64,000 bases of DNA from Prorocentrum cordatum (GCA_963575745.1 CAUYUJ010005047.1:62001-126000), one strand, 5' to 3'; shown: positions 1 through 10,779, counted from the stretch's first letter. Notes: generated from the letters alone by a model not told the origin. Made by a program: numbers and translations.

Positions 1-735
1 CGCAAAGCGTGGCAGGCGTGGCACTTCCTCGACACCACAGGGGGGGAGCTGTGGGTGGGGACGCTATCCGTTTCGGGCTCGCAAAGCGTGGCAGGCGTGG
101 CACTTCCTCGACACCACAGGGGGGGGAGCTGTGGGTGGGGACGCTATCCGTTTCGGGCTCGCAAAGCGTGGCAGGCGTGGCACTTCCTCGGCACCACAGG
201 GATTGCGCTGTGGGTGGTACATATCTTTATCCGTGACGGGCTCGCAAAGCGTGGCAGGCGTGGTATCTCGTCGACACCACAGGGGGTGCGCTGGGGATGG
301 TCTCCTTATCCGCTGCGAGCTCGCAAAGCGTGGCAGGCGTGGCACTTCCTCGACACCACAGGGGATGCGCTGGGGTTGGTCTCCCTATCCGTTGACGGGC
401 TCGCAAAACGTGGCAGGCGTTGAACTTCATCGACACCACAGGGGGTGCGCTGGGGGTGGTATCTTGATCCGTTGTGGGCTCGCAAAGCGTGGCAGGCGTG
501 GCACTTCCTCGACACCACAGGGGGGGGTGCGCTGGGGTTGGTCTCCCTATCCGTTGCGGGCTCGCAAAGCGTGGCAGGCGTGGCACTTCCTCGACACCAC
601 AGGGAGTGCGCTGGGGGTGGTATCCCTATCCGTTTCGGGCTCGCAAAGCGTGGCAGGCGTGGCATTTCCTCGACACGACAGGGGGTGCGCTGGGGGTGGT
701 CTCCCTATCCGTTGCGGGCTCGCAAAGCGTGGCAA
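1..735. repeat. ~80-bp tandem satellite, 10 copies
   Basis: Units opening with CGCAAAGCGTGGCAGGCG start at 1, 80, 160, 243, 322, 402, 481, 563, 642 and 721, giving a 79-83 bp period. Each unit continues with a 'cttcctcgacaccacaggg' block, a G-rich core and a 'ccctatccgtt' block. The array runs off the left edge of the window and its last unit breaks off near 735. All reading frames are open through much of it because the period is irregular and stop-poor, so the open frames here are not evidence of a gene. Confidence 0.95.
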
Positions 736-839
736 GCAATATGGCGTTGGATGACACATAGGGAAACATTCGCGACGAGGGTTCAGAACGCAGGATTGCA
801 CATATATTAAAGACATAAGCAAGCACATCAGATTTACAT

Positions 840-897
840 GAAGTATGTGGGGTTCTTCGGTAGCGTAATTATTTGTGTGTCCTGGGGACCCTTCATA
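840..897 (+). mobile_element. Family A element, 3' fragment
   Basis: This short stretch matches the last third of family A (compare 2100-2177), including 'ttatttgtgtgtcctgggg' and the terminal 'acccttca'. The 5' two thirds are missing and no target-site duplication is visible. Confidence 0.6.
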
Positions 898-919
898 CTT
901 TCGTTCATGCCGAACCCTC

Positions 920-1100
920 GGGGCTCAAGGGGCGGTAGTCAATGCAAACGGGGGTCAGCCAGGGCGCCAGATCCTGCAGGATCCTGCAGGTCCAGGGCTG
1001 CACTGGCCCAGGCTTGCGCGCAGGATCATGCAGGAACTTGCAGGATCCTGCAAAGCCCGACTGACTCGAGCTTGCATTCACCCGAAACAGTAGATACCCG
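920..1100 (+). mobile_element. Family B inverted-repeat element, copy 1
   Basis: The left end (ggggctcaagg, then ggggtcagcc) and the right end (cagtagatacccg) are imperfect inverted repeats, and the interior carries repeated CAGGATCCTGCAGG words. It aligns over its length with 10780-10959 and 33037-33215. It looks like a non-autonomous foldback element; no transposase is present. Confidence 0.75.
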
Positions 1101-1459
1101 ACATGTTGGTCTCGAGCAATCTCGGCCATGGGCCTACCACGCATACTACAGTGAATGGCATCGCTGCTCCCTAGACCTCCAACGTATTGAAAGAAGAGTA
1201 CGGAGGTCTTGCGAGCGTTCGGCCTCTGGAGGCCATTCACCATGCGCTGGGCCGGTTTCGTCCCCCCCGAATTAGGTCACCCTACACCACCACCCGCCCG
1301 ATCATAATGAAGACGCGGCCATGGGGAAATCGCCAGGAGTTCCCGAGACCTCCTGTCGAAACAGTAATTCATCATGTGTTTGTTTTGTGTCGCAGGGTGC
1401 AGCCAAATTTCCCAGTTACGCTTTGCCTGAGGGGTTGTCTTAGCTTCTTGGTTCCTTGT
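1101..1459. other. No feature recognised
   Basis: I see no coding signal, RNA gene or repeat copy shared with the rest of the window. Confidence 0.4.
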
Positions 1460-1690
1460 TCTTAGTTCCTTGAATTCTTGGTTCCTTGGTCATGGATGGT
1501 TCTTTGCTTGCTTGCTTGGCTCCTTGGTTCCTTGTTACTTGTTCCTTGGCTACTTGGTCTTGGTCCCTTGATCATTTGGTTTGTCTCCACTGCTACATCG
1601 CCACGCAACGCCGAGCAATGCAAAGCAAGGCCAAGCAACATGCCAATGCCAGTCAGTACGCCAGGCAATGCCACGCAATGCACCCGTGGA
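1460..1690. repeat. Degenerate short-word repeats (TTGGTTCC, then GCAATGC)
   Basis: From 1460 to about 1585 the DNA is built from variants of cttggttcct. From about 1590 to 1690 it switches to words of the type gcaacgc/gcaatgc, the same vocabulary as 14390-14900. Both look like decayed very-short-period tandem repeats. Confidence 0.6.
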
Positions 1691-2008
1691 ATCAAAGGTT
1701 TTGCCTACTTGCGTCAGGTGTTTGGTTCGGGGATAGGGTCCACAGCGGCTTCGGCATGGAATCGATGCTCCTCAGTCATATCCGTGTGCCTGCCCTGTAG
1801 TTCCTCCTGCACCTGGGCGCGAGTGAGGCTCCAGAGGGGCGTCGATCCTTCCCCGGCGGTCCCCCATGAACATAGATGTGGCTGCCCCCGGAGCGCACAT
1901 CGCGTGCCGTGTTGCGGAGCTGTCGTCTCTCGTGCGCCTGCCTTCTGGGGGCACTGGAGGAGGTGCGCCTGCTGGCCTGGGAAGGGGGGGCACGGCCATG
2001 CAGCAGCC
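1691..2008. other. No feature recognised
   Basis: GC-rich unique sequence without a supportable gene or repeat copy. Confidence 0.35.
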
Positions 2009-2183
2009 ATTTGTCAGGAGTGAAAAAACACACAGACACAATTAATCGTCGATTCCCAAGAAAATATAGGAAAATATGGGAAGTGGGGGGGAAGACCCCC
2101 CCCCCGAAAAAAAATACGAAAATATGGGGAATCCTTTTATATGTGTGTATTTATTTGTGTGTCCCAGTTCCCCTTCAATTTGT
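2009..2183 (+). mobile_element. Family A element, copy 1, with 6-bp target-site duplication
   Basis: The element proper is 2015-2177. It opens with CAGGAGTG, continues 'aaaaaacacacagacacaat', has a 'gggaagtgggggggaagac' core and ends 'ccccttca'. It is bracketed by ATTTGT at 2009-2014 and again at 2178-2183. The A-rich start (acacacagacacaatt) and the T-rich end (tttgtgtgtatttatttg) are imperfect inverted repeats. The element is about 163 bp with no coding capacity: a MITE- or SINE-like non-autonomous element. Confidence 0.85.
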
Positions 2184-2859
2184 CCGCAGCCGGGTCCCAA
2201 AAGCGTCGGCCGAGGACCACGGCGCCTTGACCTACCAGGAGAGCAAGGCGCCGCCCTGCCCTGGCACAGAGCAGCAGTTGTGATAGGCGAGGTCGCTGTG
2301 CTGCAGCACCAGCGCTGCCTTGCTTCGTCGGTGCACGGCAGTAGGGAGCAATTCGGATACCCGGATACGGGCACACGTCGGTCGCTGGAAGCAGGTACTT
2401 TTGGACTCCCAGATTCTTACTTCAGGGATCGAGTGGCTTTCCTGTTTCCCCCCTCTTCAGGGTGGGGGTGCGGAGGCCCCATCTGCTTCCAACTCTTTCC
2501 TGCTTCATGTGTCTGCCCACTTCTTCCAACAGGCGGGCACCCTTCTGTCCCTCTTTGCATTCTGTGTCGCTCACGTCATTCCTCGGCACTGGGAGCTGCA
2601 TCATAGAGCAAGGCTGGTGTGCTCAAGCTCGGATACTGGTGCGGCCACCTTGCGGGTAATGATGAGACTGGGCAAAGCTTTCGGTTTGCGATGGCCTCGC
2701 GTCGGACTTGCAGTCTCAAAGATCTACCATTTTTAGAAATTGGCGCTGTGAGAATGGTTTTTCTCCTGGCTCCTCTTGTACAGCGTCTTGAGACCGCTCC
2801 CGGCCCCCTCGAGAGGCCTCCAGAGGGACGTGCTCGGCTACCTGGACCCATGGGAGCCA
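2184..2859. other. No supportable gene
   Basis: Mostly unique sequence. An open frame near 2790-2870 resembles an exon but runs straight into a Family D fragment, so it was not called. Confidence 0.35.
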
Positions 2860-2945
2860 TTTAGGGCCATCTTGGACGCCCTGACCGCTAGCTGCCACCC
2901 CCCGTCTAGATCCAGGGGAGGGGGTTGGGGACGGGGTCAAGTTCC
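2860..2945 (+). repeat. Family D cassette fragment
   Basis: The words 'catcttggacgccctgacc' and 'tccaggggagggggt' match the distal part of the Family D cassette at 37110-37180 and 42555-42625. The hallmark CCCCTCCCCGAAGGGG end is absent. Confidence 0.5.
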
Positions 2946-3480
2946 CAACAGGAACGCCGCTGTCTCGCGAAGTCCCACCCGTCTGGTCACCACATGAGCA
3001 GCACCTGGGGCTCAGCATAGGCAGTGACGGCCATCCGACAGACAGCACTTATGAACCAATGTAGATGTCAGATGCGCCACGCATGCCATGTGTCCTAGGT
3101 TCTCAAATGTACCATGCGCGCCTGTTGAGCCAGTGCACGTGACAACACACTGGGCAAAGCCCTCTCCTCACCCGTGTGCTAACTCATGCAAAATAACAGC
3201 AGGGTGGTCAGCGTAGTGTATGGCAGCAACGTGTGGTACGTTTCAGTGCTCACTGCAAAGACGGTGGGGGAAAGGCACGGAGTCTGGTCGACGGCCACCC
3301 GAATGGTGAGAAGGGGTGCGTTTTGATTCGGAATTGTGGTACACCCCTCCCGGCGGGGATGACGTGGCATCGGAAGAGAGGGCGCCCGCTGAAGCACCGA
3401 CGCCCAGTTTTCCCTCGTTGGGCACCGGTCTGGGCGCTCTCGCGCGCAGGTCTTCTCCGGCGAGGTGCACCTGTGTAATG
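2946..3480. other. No feature recognised
   Basis: No repeat family or coding tract identified. Confidence 0.35.
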
Positions 3481-4070
3481 TCTACGTGCATGAGAAGAGG
3501 GCGGTCGTAACTTTCGAGGTCTATGGCCTGGACTCCCAGGCGGCTGCGCGCGAGCGGAGGAGGAGGAGGAGGAGGAGGAGGAGGAGGAAGGAGGAGGAGG
3601 AGGATGAGGAAGGAGGAGGAAGGAGGAGGAGGAGGAGGAGCAGGTGGAGGAGGAGGAGGAGGAGGAGCAGGAGGAGGAGGAGGAGCACGAGGAGGAGGAG
3701 GAGGAGGAGGAGGAGGAGGAGGAGGAGGAGGAGAGGAGGAGGAGGAGGAGGAGGAGGAGGAGGAGGAGCAGCCGGAGGAGGAGAACGAGAAGGATGATGA
3801 GGAAAAGGGCGATCGTGACTGTCGAGGCATATGGCGCGTACTCACAGACGACTGCTCGCGAGACAGGGAGGAGGAGGAGGAGGAGGAGGAGGAGGAGGAG
3901 GAGGAGGAGGAGGAGGAGGAGGAGGAGGAGAACGACGAGGAGGAGGAGGAGCAGGAGCAGGAGCAGGATCAGGAGCAGGAGCAGACCGATGAGGAGGATG
4001 AGGAGGGGGAGGGCGGTCGTGACGTTCTGGGTCTACGGCCTGGGCGCCCTGGCGACTTCGGCGCGAGCCA
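3481..4070 (+). repeat. Three ~62-bp modules separated by (GGA)n tracts
   Basis: A ~62-bp module recurs at about 3490-3553, 3800-3865 and 4003-4066, each beginning 'aggGCGgTCGTgAC'. The modules are separated by (GGA)n runs at about 3556-3780 and 3868-3960. On the plus strand each module reads as a similar peptide (RAVVTFEVYGLDSQAAARE, RAIVTVEAYGAYSQTTARE, RAVVTFWVYGLG). Copies 2 and 3 share a frame; copy 1 is in another. The minus strand is also open. I read this as a higher-order tandem repeat; a repeat protein is possible but unproven. Confidence 0.7.
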
Positions 4071-4934
4071 GCCCCTCCCCGTCTCGCTCCCCCTTCTCTC
4101 TCCATGCTGTCCCCGGACCCCCTCGGAGCTCATGGTGCCTCTTTCGAATTTGCCGCATTTTTTGTATTCTGTCGATCCTCGATTTGTTCTGCCCCCCACG
4201 GCATGCCGACAGCATTGTTGAGACACCGTTCTGGGTTGTCAGGAGTTGTTCATTCCCCGAGCCTTCACTCTTTGCGCAGGCTTTCTTACCTCGATTCTGG
4301 CTGGCGAGGCCTGGGTGGAACACGTGAGAATGACATGCGTCTTGATTCTCGACATTGAAAGTCATTTTTGCACTCTGGACTTGCGTATTCCCCCATCTCC
4401 TGGGAACGGGTAGGCGTTCACAAAAATTACGCCTCGTCGCCTTTTGTAGCCTGACTCGGGGAACAGGCAGTGTGTCAACGGCCATTTGAGATTTGTGCCA
4501 AGCACTCTGCATCTCCTCGAGCACGTCCAGCCCTCTCGTCATTCTCGTTTCAGCGGTCATGACCGAACCTGAGAATTTGGCTTGAGGACACGCTGCAGCT
4601 CGCGTATCCGACGGCGGAGTTTGACGCGCTCTTCCGCTTCAACGCGGAGCTTTTCATAGCACATCTCGCCGTGTATCCGTCGCGCTAGTCGCCCGGGAGG
4701 TAAGCTAGCAAGGGTTTTACGGACGCCATCGATTCATCAGCACATTCGTCTGCGCATTTGTCGCTTGGGCTGGGTGTGGTCTCAGAGCACATCGGTGGGG
4801 CATTTGGTCAAAGTCCAAGAGGCATCGCCAACGAAACACTTCCGCCCATCTCCGCGTGAGTCCTTCGTTTTTTCATCGCCTGAGTCCTGCCGGGGGCGGA
4901 TAAAAGTGAGGGGGCGGGCGCGGGGTAGGTCGAC
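4071..4934. other. No feature recognised
   Basis: Unique sequence with no supportable gene. The GC content falls towards the middle. Confidence 0.35.
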
Positions 4935-5205
4935 GGTGATTCGAGGGCGGGTCGCGGGTGGGTTGCGGGTGGGTCGCGGTCGGGTCGCGGGTGGGTCGCG
5001 GTGGGCAGTAGGTGGGTCGTGGGCGGGTCGCGGGTGGGTCGTGGGCCGGGTTGCGAGTGGGACGACGACGATGACGACGACGACCACGACGACGACCACG
5101 ACGACGACGACGACGTCGACGACGACCCCGACGTCGACGACGGCGACGACGACGACAATAGCAACAACAATGACAACAACACTAACAACAACAGTACTTT
5201 CAAGA
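4935..5205 (+). repeat. (GGGTCGCGGGTGG)n minisatellite, then (GAC)n and (AAC)n
   Basis: About 4935-5055 is a degenerate 'gggtcgcgggtg' minisatellite. It is followed by (gac)n to about 5155 and 'aacaacaa' to about 5203. The same three blocks occur in reverse order and orientation at 25445-25760, as part of the composite repeat described at 24771-25770. Confidence 0.85.
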
Positions 5206-5640
5206 CTGTACGAGTTTACCTTCTCGCATGCCATTCAACACGTATATCCCAAACCCTCGGTACCCGCCCTCTTCGTCTTCGATTGTACTCCATTGGGAGT
5301 ATATCTTTATCACCTGCAACGTGTATTTGGTGCAGGCCCCTGAGACAGGGTAAGTGAGTACAGATGGAAGCAAAGGATAAGGGGCAGGCGAGTTGCTGAA
5401 GCGAGCGTCCTGCATGAATCGCGAGCAAGTCTCGAGCGATAGCTCGATGTCCAAACGAATCGTGAGGGATCCACATCGAGAGCGTGATCCCTGAGTGTCG
5501 AGGGCGCGGTGTCTGAATCGATTGTGAGGAAGTCCCACGCGAAAGCGCGATTCTTGTATACATTGTGAGGACGTCCTGCGCCATAGCGCGATGTTGGAAT
5601 ACATGGTGAGGAAGTATCACGCGGGAGCCGTTGTTGTTGG
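5206..5640 (+). repeat. Composite repeat S, copy 1, with 41-bp tandem units
   Basis: After a spacer (5206-5400) that is similar in reverse complement to about 25330-25445, a 41-bp unit built on 'gtgaggaagtcccacgcg' repeats. Unit starts are visible at 5421, 5462, 5524, 5565 and 5606. One unit is enlarged by about 21 bp. Confidence 0.85.
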
Positions 5641-6214
5641 AAACCCGGGGCCAGGGGCACAGTTTTGTTACCCCTCACTTTGCTTTACAAAAAGCAGTCT
5701 GCTTGAAAAGTGCAATTGTTACCGGAGGCGGGGGGATCAACCAGAACTGTTGATTCGACATGGGGTTTCAACAACGCCATCAACAGCAGCACCACCACCA
5801 CCAACAACAATCTTCCTTTGCTTCTTTATGATTACGTAAGCAACACGCATCCATCATCCCTTTCTGGTGGATTTGTTTGCACTGGGCACATGATTTTCTC
5901 CTGACCCGATCTCCCGCTGAATAGGGGTCTTGACAACACTTATGCCGGGGCACTCCGACATCTCCCGCCCAGGAGGCACATCGCATTCGCAATCGCCCTG
6001 CCCACGCTTTGCTTCTGAGTATCACCACGCCAGGGTGGCCTAAAACCAATGGGAGAGGCCCCACAACTTTTGGGGGAGTCCCCAGAGGCCAGTGGAGAGC
6101 CTCCGGAACTCATCTGGACAGCGCCCAGAGCTTCTCAGAGAAGCCTTGGAGCCCCTGTGGGGAACCAGAGGGGCCCCCGCGACACGTGTCGAAACTGAGC
6201 TGGAGGTCAGCACC
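5641..6214. other. Tail of composite repeat S and unique sequence
   Basis: 5641-5825 (ggggccaggggcacagtttt ... (AAC)n) is matched by 6420-6600, so it belongs to the duplicated S segment. 5826-6214 shows no gene or repeat. Confidence 0.55.
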
Positions 6215-6600
6215 ACCACCAACACCAGCACCACCAACAACAACAACAACAGCAAAGCGAGAGCGTGATTTCTGAGTGTCGAGGGCGCGGCGTTTGAATA
6301 CGTCGCGAGGAAGACCCACGTGGGTGCGCGATTTCTGCATACGTTGGAAGGAAGTTCCGCACGAGAGCGCGATTTGGGAATCAATTGTGAGGAAGTATTC
6401 GGCGGGAGCCGTTGTCGCTGTAAATCTGGGGCCAGGGGCCCAGTTTGGTGACCCGTTGTCTTCCCTTTTAAAAATAGTTTGGTAGCCCCAGGTCGGGCAG
6501 TTAAACGGAAAAAACAAAATGTATCCCAGAGGTTGGGGATCAACAGTAACTATTCTTCAGTAGTGAGAGTTCAACACCAACAACAACCACGCAAAGACAA
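6215..6600 (+). repeat. Composite repeat S, copy 2
   Basis: (AAC)n is followed by 41-bp units with starts at 6305, 6346 and 6387. Then comes the same 'ggggccagggg' tail as in copy 1, ending again in 'caacaacaa'. The two copies are direct repeats about 0.8 kb apart. Confidence 0.8.
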
Positions 6601-6674
6601 TCCGCACTGCGGGACCTCACTGGAGCCACGCACCCAGGGACAGTGAACGACCGTTCAGCCCCTTCGCTCTGATA

Positions 6675-7028
6675 ATGTATGCTCGGGCTGTTCTCGGTAT
6701 ATATTGCTTCTTCGACAGATTATTAACTATGGTGCAAGGGACAAGTGTTGTATTGGTGTTTGCGTCTGGAGCTTTAAGGGGGCTTGCAATTTTTCGTACC
6801 AAGCCCTCGCGGTTCTACATGTTGTCTCTGGCCATAACTATTGTGATTTGCATTGCCGATGACAGTAGTTTCGTCAGATTTGTGATGCAGGTTGCGTTCG
6901 TTGATTTGGCGATCTCCGCTGGCAGGAACCGACACATAGTGATTTCGCACATGGTTGCAGATGCGTTCATGTCGTGTAGCCAGTGCGCGTTGTTACTTCG
7001 ATTTTTGCCTGGCCAGTGTGAGTTTTGA
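6675..7028 (+). CDS. Unidentified 117-residue ORF, doubtful
   Basis: This open frame starts at a true ATG and ends in TGA. It lies in an island (about 6470-7180) with lower GC than its surroundings. The predicted peptide is hydrophobic in two stretches (about residues 20-40 and 48-75), which could be membrane segments. I recognise no family, and the opposite strand is open over the same interval (6815-7150), so it may be chance. No spliced leader, splice site or neighbour supports it. Confidence 0.15.
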   Translation: MYARAVLGIYCFFDRLLTMVQGTSVVLVFASGALRGLAIFRTKPSRFYMLSLAITIVICIADDSSFVRFVMQVAFVDLAISAGRNRHIVISHMVADAFMSCSQCALLLRFLPGQCEF

Positions 7029-7260
7029 GTTTTGCTCGGTCGGCAGGCATGTCGTTCAGGGTTGGTTGGTGTTGTCGTTTCGTTCGCACAGTTGGCTATC
7101 ACGCGTTGTTGCAGTTGTGCCCATGTTCCCGTAGTCAACGTGAATTTCATTCATCATTCCATTCTCCTTTTTGAGAGGAGCTGATGAACCCCAACCGGAA
7201 AGAGGGTCGATACCATTGGGTGACTCGCGAGCCAAGTGTTGATTCGTTGCTTTTTCTCAG

Positions 7261-7334
7261 AAGAGGAGGATCGAGGCCATGAGGAGAACGAGGAAGATCA
7301 GGATGCACCGCTTGATGTTGCCATGCACGTCCAG
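7261..7334 (+). CDS. Candidate short acidic exon
   Basis: A strong pyrimidine tract and acceptor (tgctttttctcag) ends at 7260. The following 74 nt read, after two bases of phase, EEDRGHEENEEDQDAPLDVA and four more residues, to an AG|GC donor at 7334/7335. The exon would be acidic and hydrophilic. The base after the acceptor AG is A rather than the usual dinoflagellate G, and another frame is also open, so this is weaker than the exons further right. Function unknown. Confidence 0.3.
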
Positions 7335-7589
7335 GCGTTCTTGCAAACTGCACGGTTATTTTTCCTTATTTAGCGTAGTGTTGCCGCCGCGGCATCGCTC
7401 TTCCTCTCTGGGCTCTCGCGTCCGTCTTCGGCCGCCGGTTCCAGCCCGCTGGCAATGCCGCGATCGCGGCTGCCGAACAAGAGTGTGCTGAGGCACGGGC
7501 GCGATTCCGAGCCGACGACCAGGTCCGACCCACCCGATCGTTTTGCGAGTCTTCTCCACCCTTTTTCCCTCCCATTGTCCTTCCCTGAA

Positions 7590-7742
7590 GTCGGTCCTGT
7601 CCCTTTACAGGAGGGCTATCCAAAATAGTCAACAAATAGTCTGGGGGCGATCTCTTCGACTACATTTGGGCATTTGGGGGGTATTTCTTGCGTATTTTGA
7701 ATTTTTCCGCCCAAACTCCCTCTGTAGGGGGACAGGCCCGAC
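7590..7742. mobile_element. Family E inverted-repeat element, copy 1
   Basis: The left end GTCGGTCCTGTCCCTTTACA and the inverted right end (tgtagggggacaggcccgac) are near-matching inverted repeats. TGAA flanks both sides (7586-7589 and 7743-7746), a possible 4-bp target duplication. A second copy is at 18860-19008. Confidence 0.75.
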
Positions 7743-7888
7743 TGAATCCTTCCCCCCTTCTCGTCGTGGCCCCTCGCCCCTCTGTCCCCACCCGTCCTTG
7801 CCCGCGAGGTTCCTTTGCCGTTCCCTGTCTGGTGTCCCGTCGCCCCCCCGTTCGGGTTCGCAGTGAGAGTGCCACGTGCTCCATGGTA

Positions 7889-8066
7889 CTCCAGATTTCG
7901 TAATAAAGGGAGGGGGGTCTCATTTCGGGGGGGGTCTCTTCCAGGCTATCTTGGAGGGCCTGGGGGGGTCTGGGGACGATGTTTTGGAGGGTTCTCCCAC
8001 GGGGGAGGTCTGAAATGGCTTGTCTTGGAGGGTCCAGACCCCCTCCTTTTATTACGAAATCTGGAA
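7889..8066. mobile_element. Family F inverted-repeat element flanked by TA
   Basis: Terminal inverted repeats of about 30 bp (ctccagatttcgtaataaa at the left, its complement at the right) enclose a G-rich core. TA lies immediately outside both ends (7887-7888 and 8067-8068), as for Tc1/mariner-type target duplication. There is no coding capacity: MITE-like. Confidence 0.8.
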
Positions 8067-8068
8067 TA

Positions 8069-8602
8069 TGTTTTGGTGACCAGGCGAGAAGGTCATAACA
8101 CGTGAACGTGGCCACGATACGACATTTTTTATCGGCACGTGGGCCGCAGGATCATCTCTGCGTCAGGCGGTGCACCTCCGGGCCGTCCAGGGTTGTTGGT
8201 TCATGTCGTGCCGAAGTGAGGTTTGCTCGGAATGCGCCGAGCCGCTCCCAACTGCTTTAGAATGCTGTTGCATGTGTCCGTCCTCGGCAGGTTATTGCGC
8301 GGTTGGAGATCGTGGTCGTTGGGAAGGATCGCGCTCGCACGCTTCTTTAGAAACGCCTTGGTCGTTGCATCGTCAATGTGCTTGTCTTGTCTTCAGTCTG
8401 CTTGTTTTGCGCCGCTTCGATTAACCATTGTACATGCAGGTTTCTGAGACTCGCGAGGCCCATCGTTCGCAATGTGCGAGGCTCAGATTTTGAACGTCTT
8501 GCTCCTGCACGTCCACTGGAGGTCGCAATCCGATTCGTGAGTGCCTGACGTAGTCTCGAAAATTCTAGCCGCTTCGCGTGATCCCACCAGGTGACTGACC
8601 TT
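8069..8602. other. No feature recognised
   Basis: Unique sequence; no gene or repeat copy. Confidence 0.35.
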
Positions 8603-9835
8603 TCAGACTCCCCGGGATTGCACGACCGTTGGGCCTCTCAGACGCCCTGGGTTGCCGCCCCCGCCGCCTGATCCGCGGCTCCCGCGCGCGCCCGGGAATT
8701 CAGTCGCGGCCGCAGCCCGACCGTGACTGCTCGCCGCCGGCGCTTCCGCCTGCGGCTGTAAAACAAAACAAATAATATAAACAAGTAATCCCACCAGCGT
8801 TCGCGTCCCGGACTTTGCTTTCCGCTCCCTGTCCGTTGCCTCGGAGCCGCCGGCCAAAAAAGTAACCCCACCAGCCCATCCAGAAACGATGCCCAGAGGA
8901 ATTGCCTCGATCAGGGAAGAGGGCAGCACACAGAGGAAGGGTCCCCCAGTGGAGGTCTCTTGGAGCGTCTTGGGGTCCTCTTGGCGGTCCCGGACGCCTC
9001 TTAGAGCGTCTTCGGTGCCTCGATTGCTTCTCGAGGCCTCTTGGGGGTCTGTTGGGAGCCTCTTGGAGGCTTCTTCGGCGCCAGTTGGGGCCTCCTGGGG
9101 ACTCCTGGGCGCTCTTGGATTGATTTTCCCAAGGTTTCGGAATGATTTTGGCCTCTTCGGGGCCTCCTTGGGGCGCTCTTTGGCCACATGGAGCCGTCTT
9201 GGAGCGGTCTTGGGGCCTCTTAGAGCATTCGTGAGAGCCATCTTGAGACATCTTGGGATATCTTGAGCCATTTTGGAGGTCATCTTGGGCTCTCCCAGGC
9301 GCTCTTGGAGTCACCTTAATCAGTGCCCCCCCACCCAGGAAGCCAACATGTTGCCAAAACCTACGTAAACTCAATGGTTTTAGCATTCTCGCCGAGGCCT
9401 CGTCGAAGCGTCTTGGGTGCCTCTGGGGGCCTCTAGGGGCCTCTTGGGGTCTCTTGGGAGCTTCTTGGGGACATCCTGGGGGCCTCTTGGGGGCCTCTTG
9501 GGGCCTCCTGGCCACCTCTTTGGGCCCTCTTGGGGTACCCTTGGGAGCCTTGGGAGCGCTCTTGGGGCCATCTCGGAGGAGATCGATCAAACAAGAGGGG
9601 GGCATTAATTAGCGTCGCCCCCCCAGAAGGCCAAAATGGTGCCAAAACTCTTAGTAAAATCAATGATTTTGGCCTCCTCGCCGAGGCCGTTTCGGACGCT
9701 CCGACGACTCGCGGAACCACCTGTCCAGGTCCATGGGGAGGGGGTAGGGGGAGGAGTAAACCCCTCCCCGAAGGGGAAGAAGGAGGGGTGGAAGAGGAAA
9801 CGCCCTAACCCACCGACGCCCAGAGGGCTGGTGGG
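8603..9835 (+). repeat. Family D cassette, copy 1 (about 1.2 kb)
   Basis: Order of parts: a GC-rich head (cgcctgatccgcgg ... cgcttccgcctgcggctgt, 8656-8760), a short A-rich joint, and a long CCTCTTGGGG-type minisatellite in two blocks (about 8940-9300 and 9400-9570). Then come 'gatcgatcaaacaagagg', a poly-C block, 'aatcaatgattttgg', 'tcctcgccgaggccgtttt'-like sequence and the end block CCTCCCCGAAGGGGAAGAAG (about 9760-9785). The cassette recurs at 36396-37255, and in part at 42205-42690. Inside it, 9240-9400 repeats the downstream junction, so the unit is internally duplicated. Confidence 0.85.
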
Positions 9836-10269
9836 ATTCTGGACATGTGTGAACCTCGAATCCATCGCTGAGATATGGAGCGCTCCAGTAAAGGCTTCGC
9901 CTTCGAGGATCGAAGGCGTTGCCATCTCCGCCTCGGCGGAAGGCGCGGCGGAAGGCGGCCTGGCGGAAGGCTGGCGGAAGGCGACGGCAGTGAGAGAGCG
10001 CCCCTGAGAGATGAACTCTTTTTTTTGGGGGGGTGCAGGGTTTCCGGAATCCCTCACGCAGAGTGCACGGGAGAGCTCCTCCCGACGCCCGAGGAGCGTC
10101 CCCCGAGCCTCCTCCCCTCCCCGCTGGGGGGTGTCACTGCCCCCCCGCGAGGGGCCCCGCGTCGCCCCTGGCGCCGCGCGCCGCGGTCCCCCCTCGTTGG
10201 GCCCAGGCCCGACGCTCCGGGACGGGGGGGGCAGCAGGGCTCGGGGGCTTCTCGTTGTCATTGTGGTTC
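9836..10269. other. No supportable gene
   Basis: GC-rich unique sequence. Open frames exist on both strands, but none has a recognisable domain. Confidence 0.35.
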
Positions 10270-10415
10270 TCGCTGCTGTCGTCGTTGTCGCGATCCTCCT
10301 CCTCCTCTTCCTCTTCCTCCTCCTCCTCCTCCTCCTCCTCCTCCTACATCTCCTCCTCCCCCTCCCTCCTCCTCCACTTCCTCCTTCTCCTCCTCCGCCT
10401 CCTCGGGTCGCCTAC
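10270..10415. repeat. (TCC)n microsatellite
   Basis: Interrupted tcctcctcc tract. Long Ser/Leu/Pro/Glu/Arg/Gly homopolymer frames in it are artefacts of the repeat. Confidence 0.9.
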
Positions 10416-10484
10416 GGCCCCGGGGGAAACCGTGCAGGGGGACTTGTTGGCGGGGGAGCCCGGCCGCGGCAAAGACGCGCCCGC

Positions 10485-10645
10485 CAGGCGGTCGCAGACA
10501 TGGATCAAGGGCGCGTGGAGTAGCGACGGGTCGAGGCGGAGTCCTCGAGGGGGATCTGGGGTCGAGGCGGAGTCCCCGAGGGGGATGGGCCTCAGGCGAT
10601 CGCAAACATGGATCAAGGGCGCGTGGATTAGCGACGGGTCCCGTT
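10485..10645 (+). repeat. Nested direct repeats (111 bp and 31 bp)
   Basis: 'acatggatcaagggcgcgtg' occurs at about 10498 and again 111 bp later. Between them 'gtcgaggcggagtcc' is tandemly repeated with a 31-bp step. Confidence 0.7.
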
Positions 10646-10779
10646 TCCACGGGAAATCGCGGGTTTCCGCCGCCGAGCGAGGCGGCACCGGCCGCACTTT
10701 GGGGAGGCGGATCGCGAATCCATGATTGCGCGCCCCCGATTATCGTTGTTATCGTTGTTACCGTTGTTATCGTTGGCTT

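Noticed and set aside
2776-2997. Exon-like frame with RDVLGYLDPWEPFRAILDAL
   Set aside because: The second half coincides with a Family D fragment, so the apparent peptide is at least partly repeat-derived.
7861-8115. Open frames of 70-150 codons over 7660-8115
   Set aside because: They span Families E and F, whose inverted repeats explain openness on both strands.
9255-9275. Second spliced-leader relic (contains AGCCATTTTGG)
   Set aside because: Only 11 contiguous bases match and it lies in the CCTCTTGGGG-type minisatellite; probably chance.
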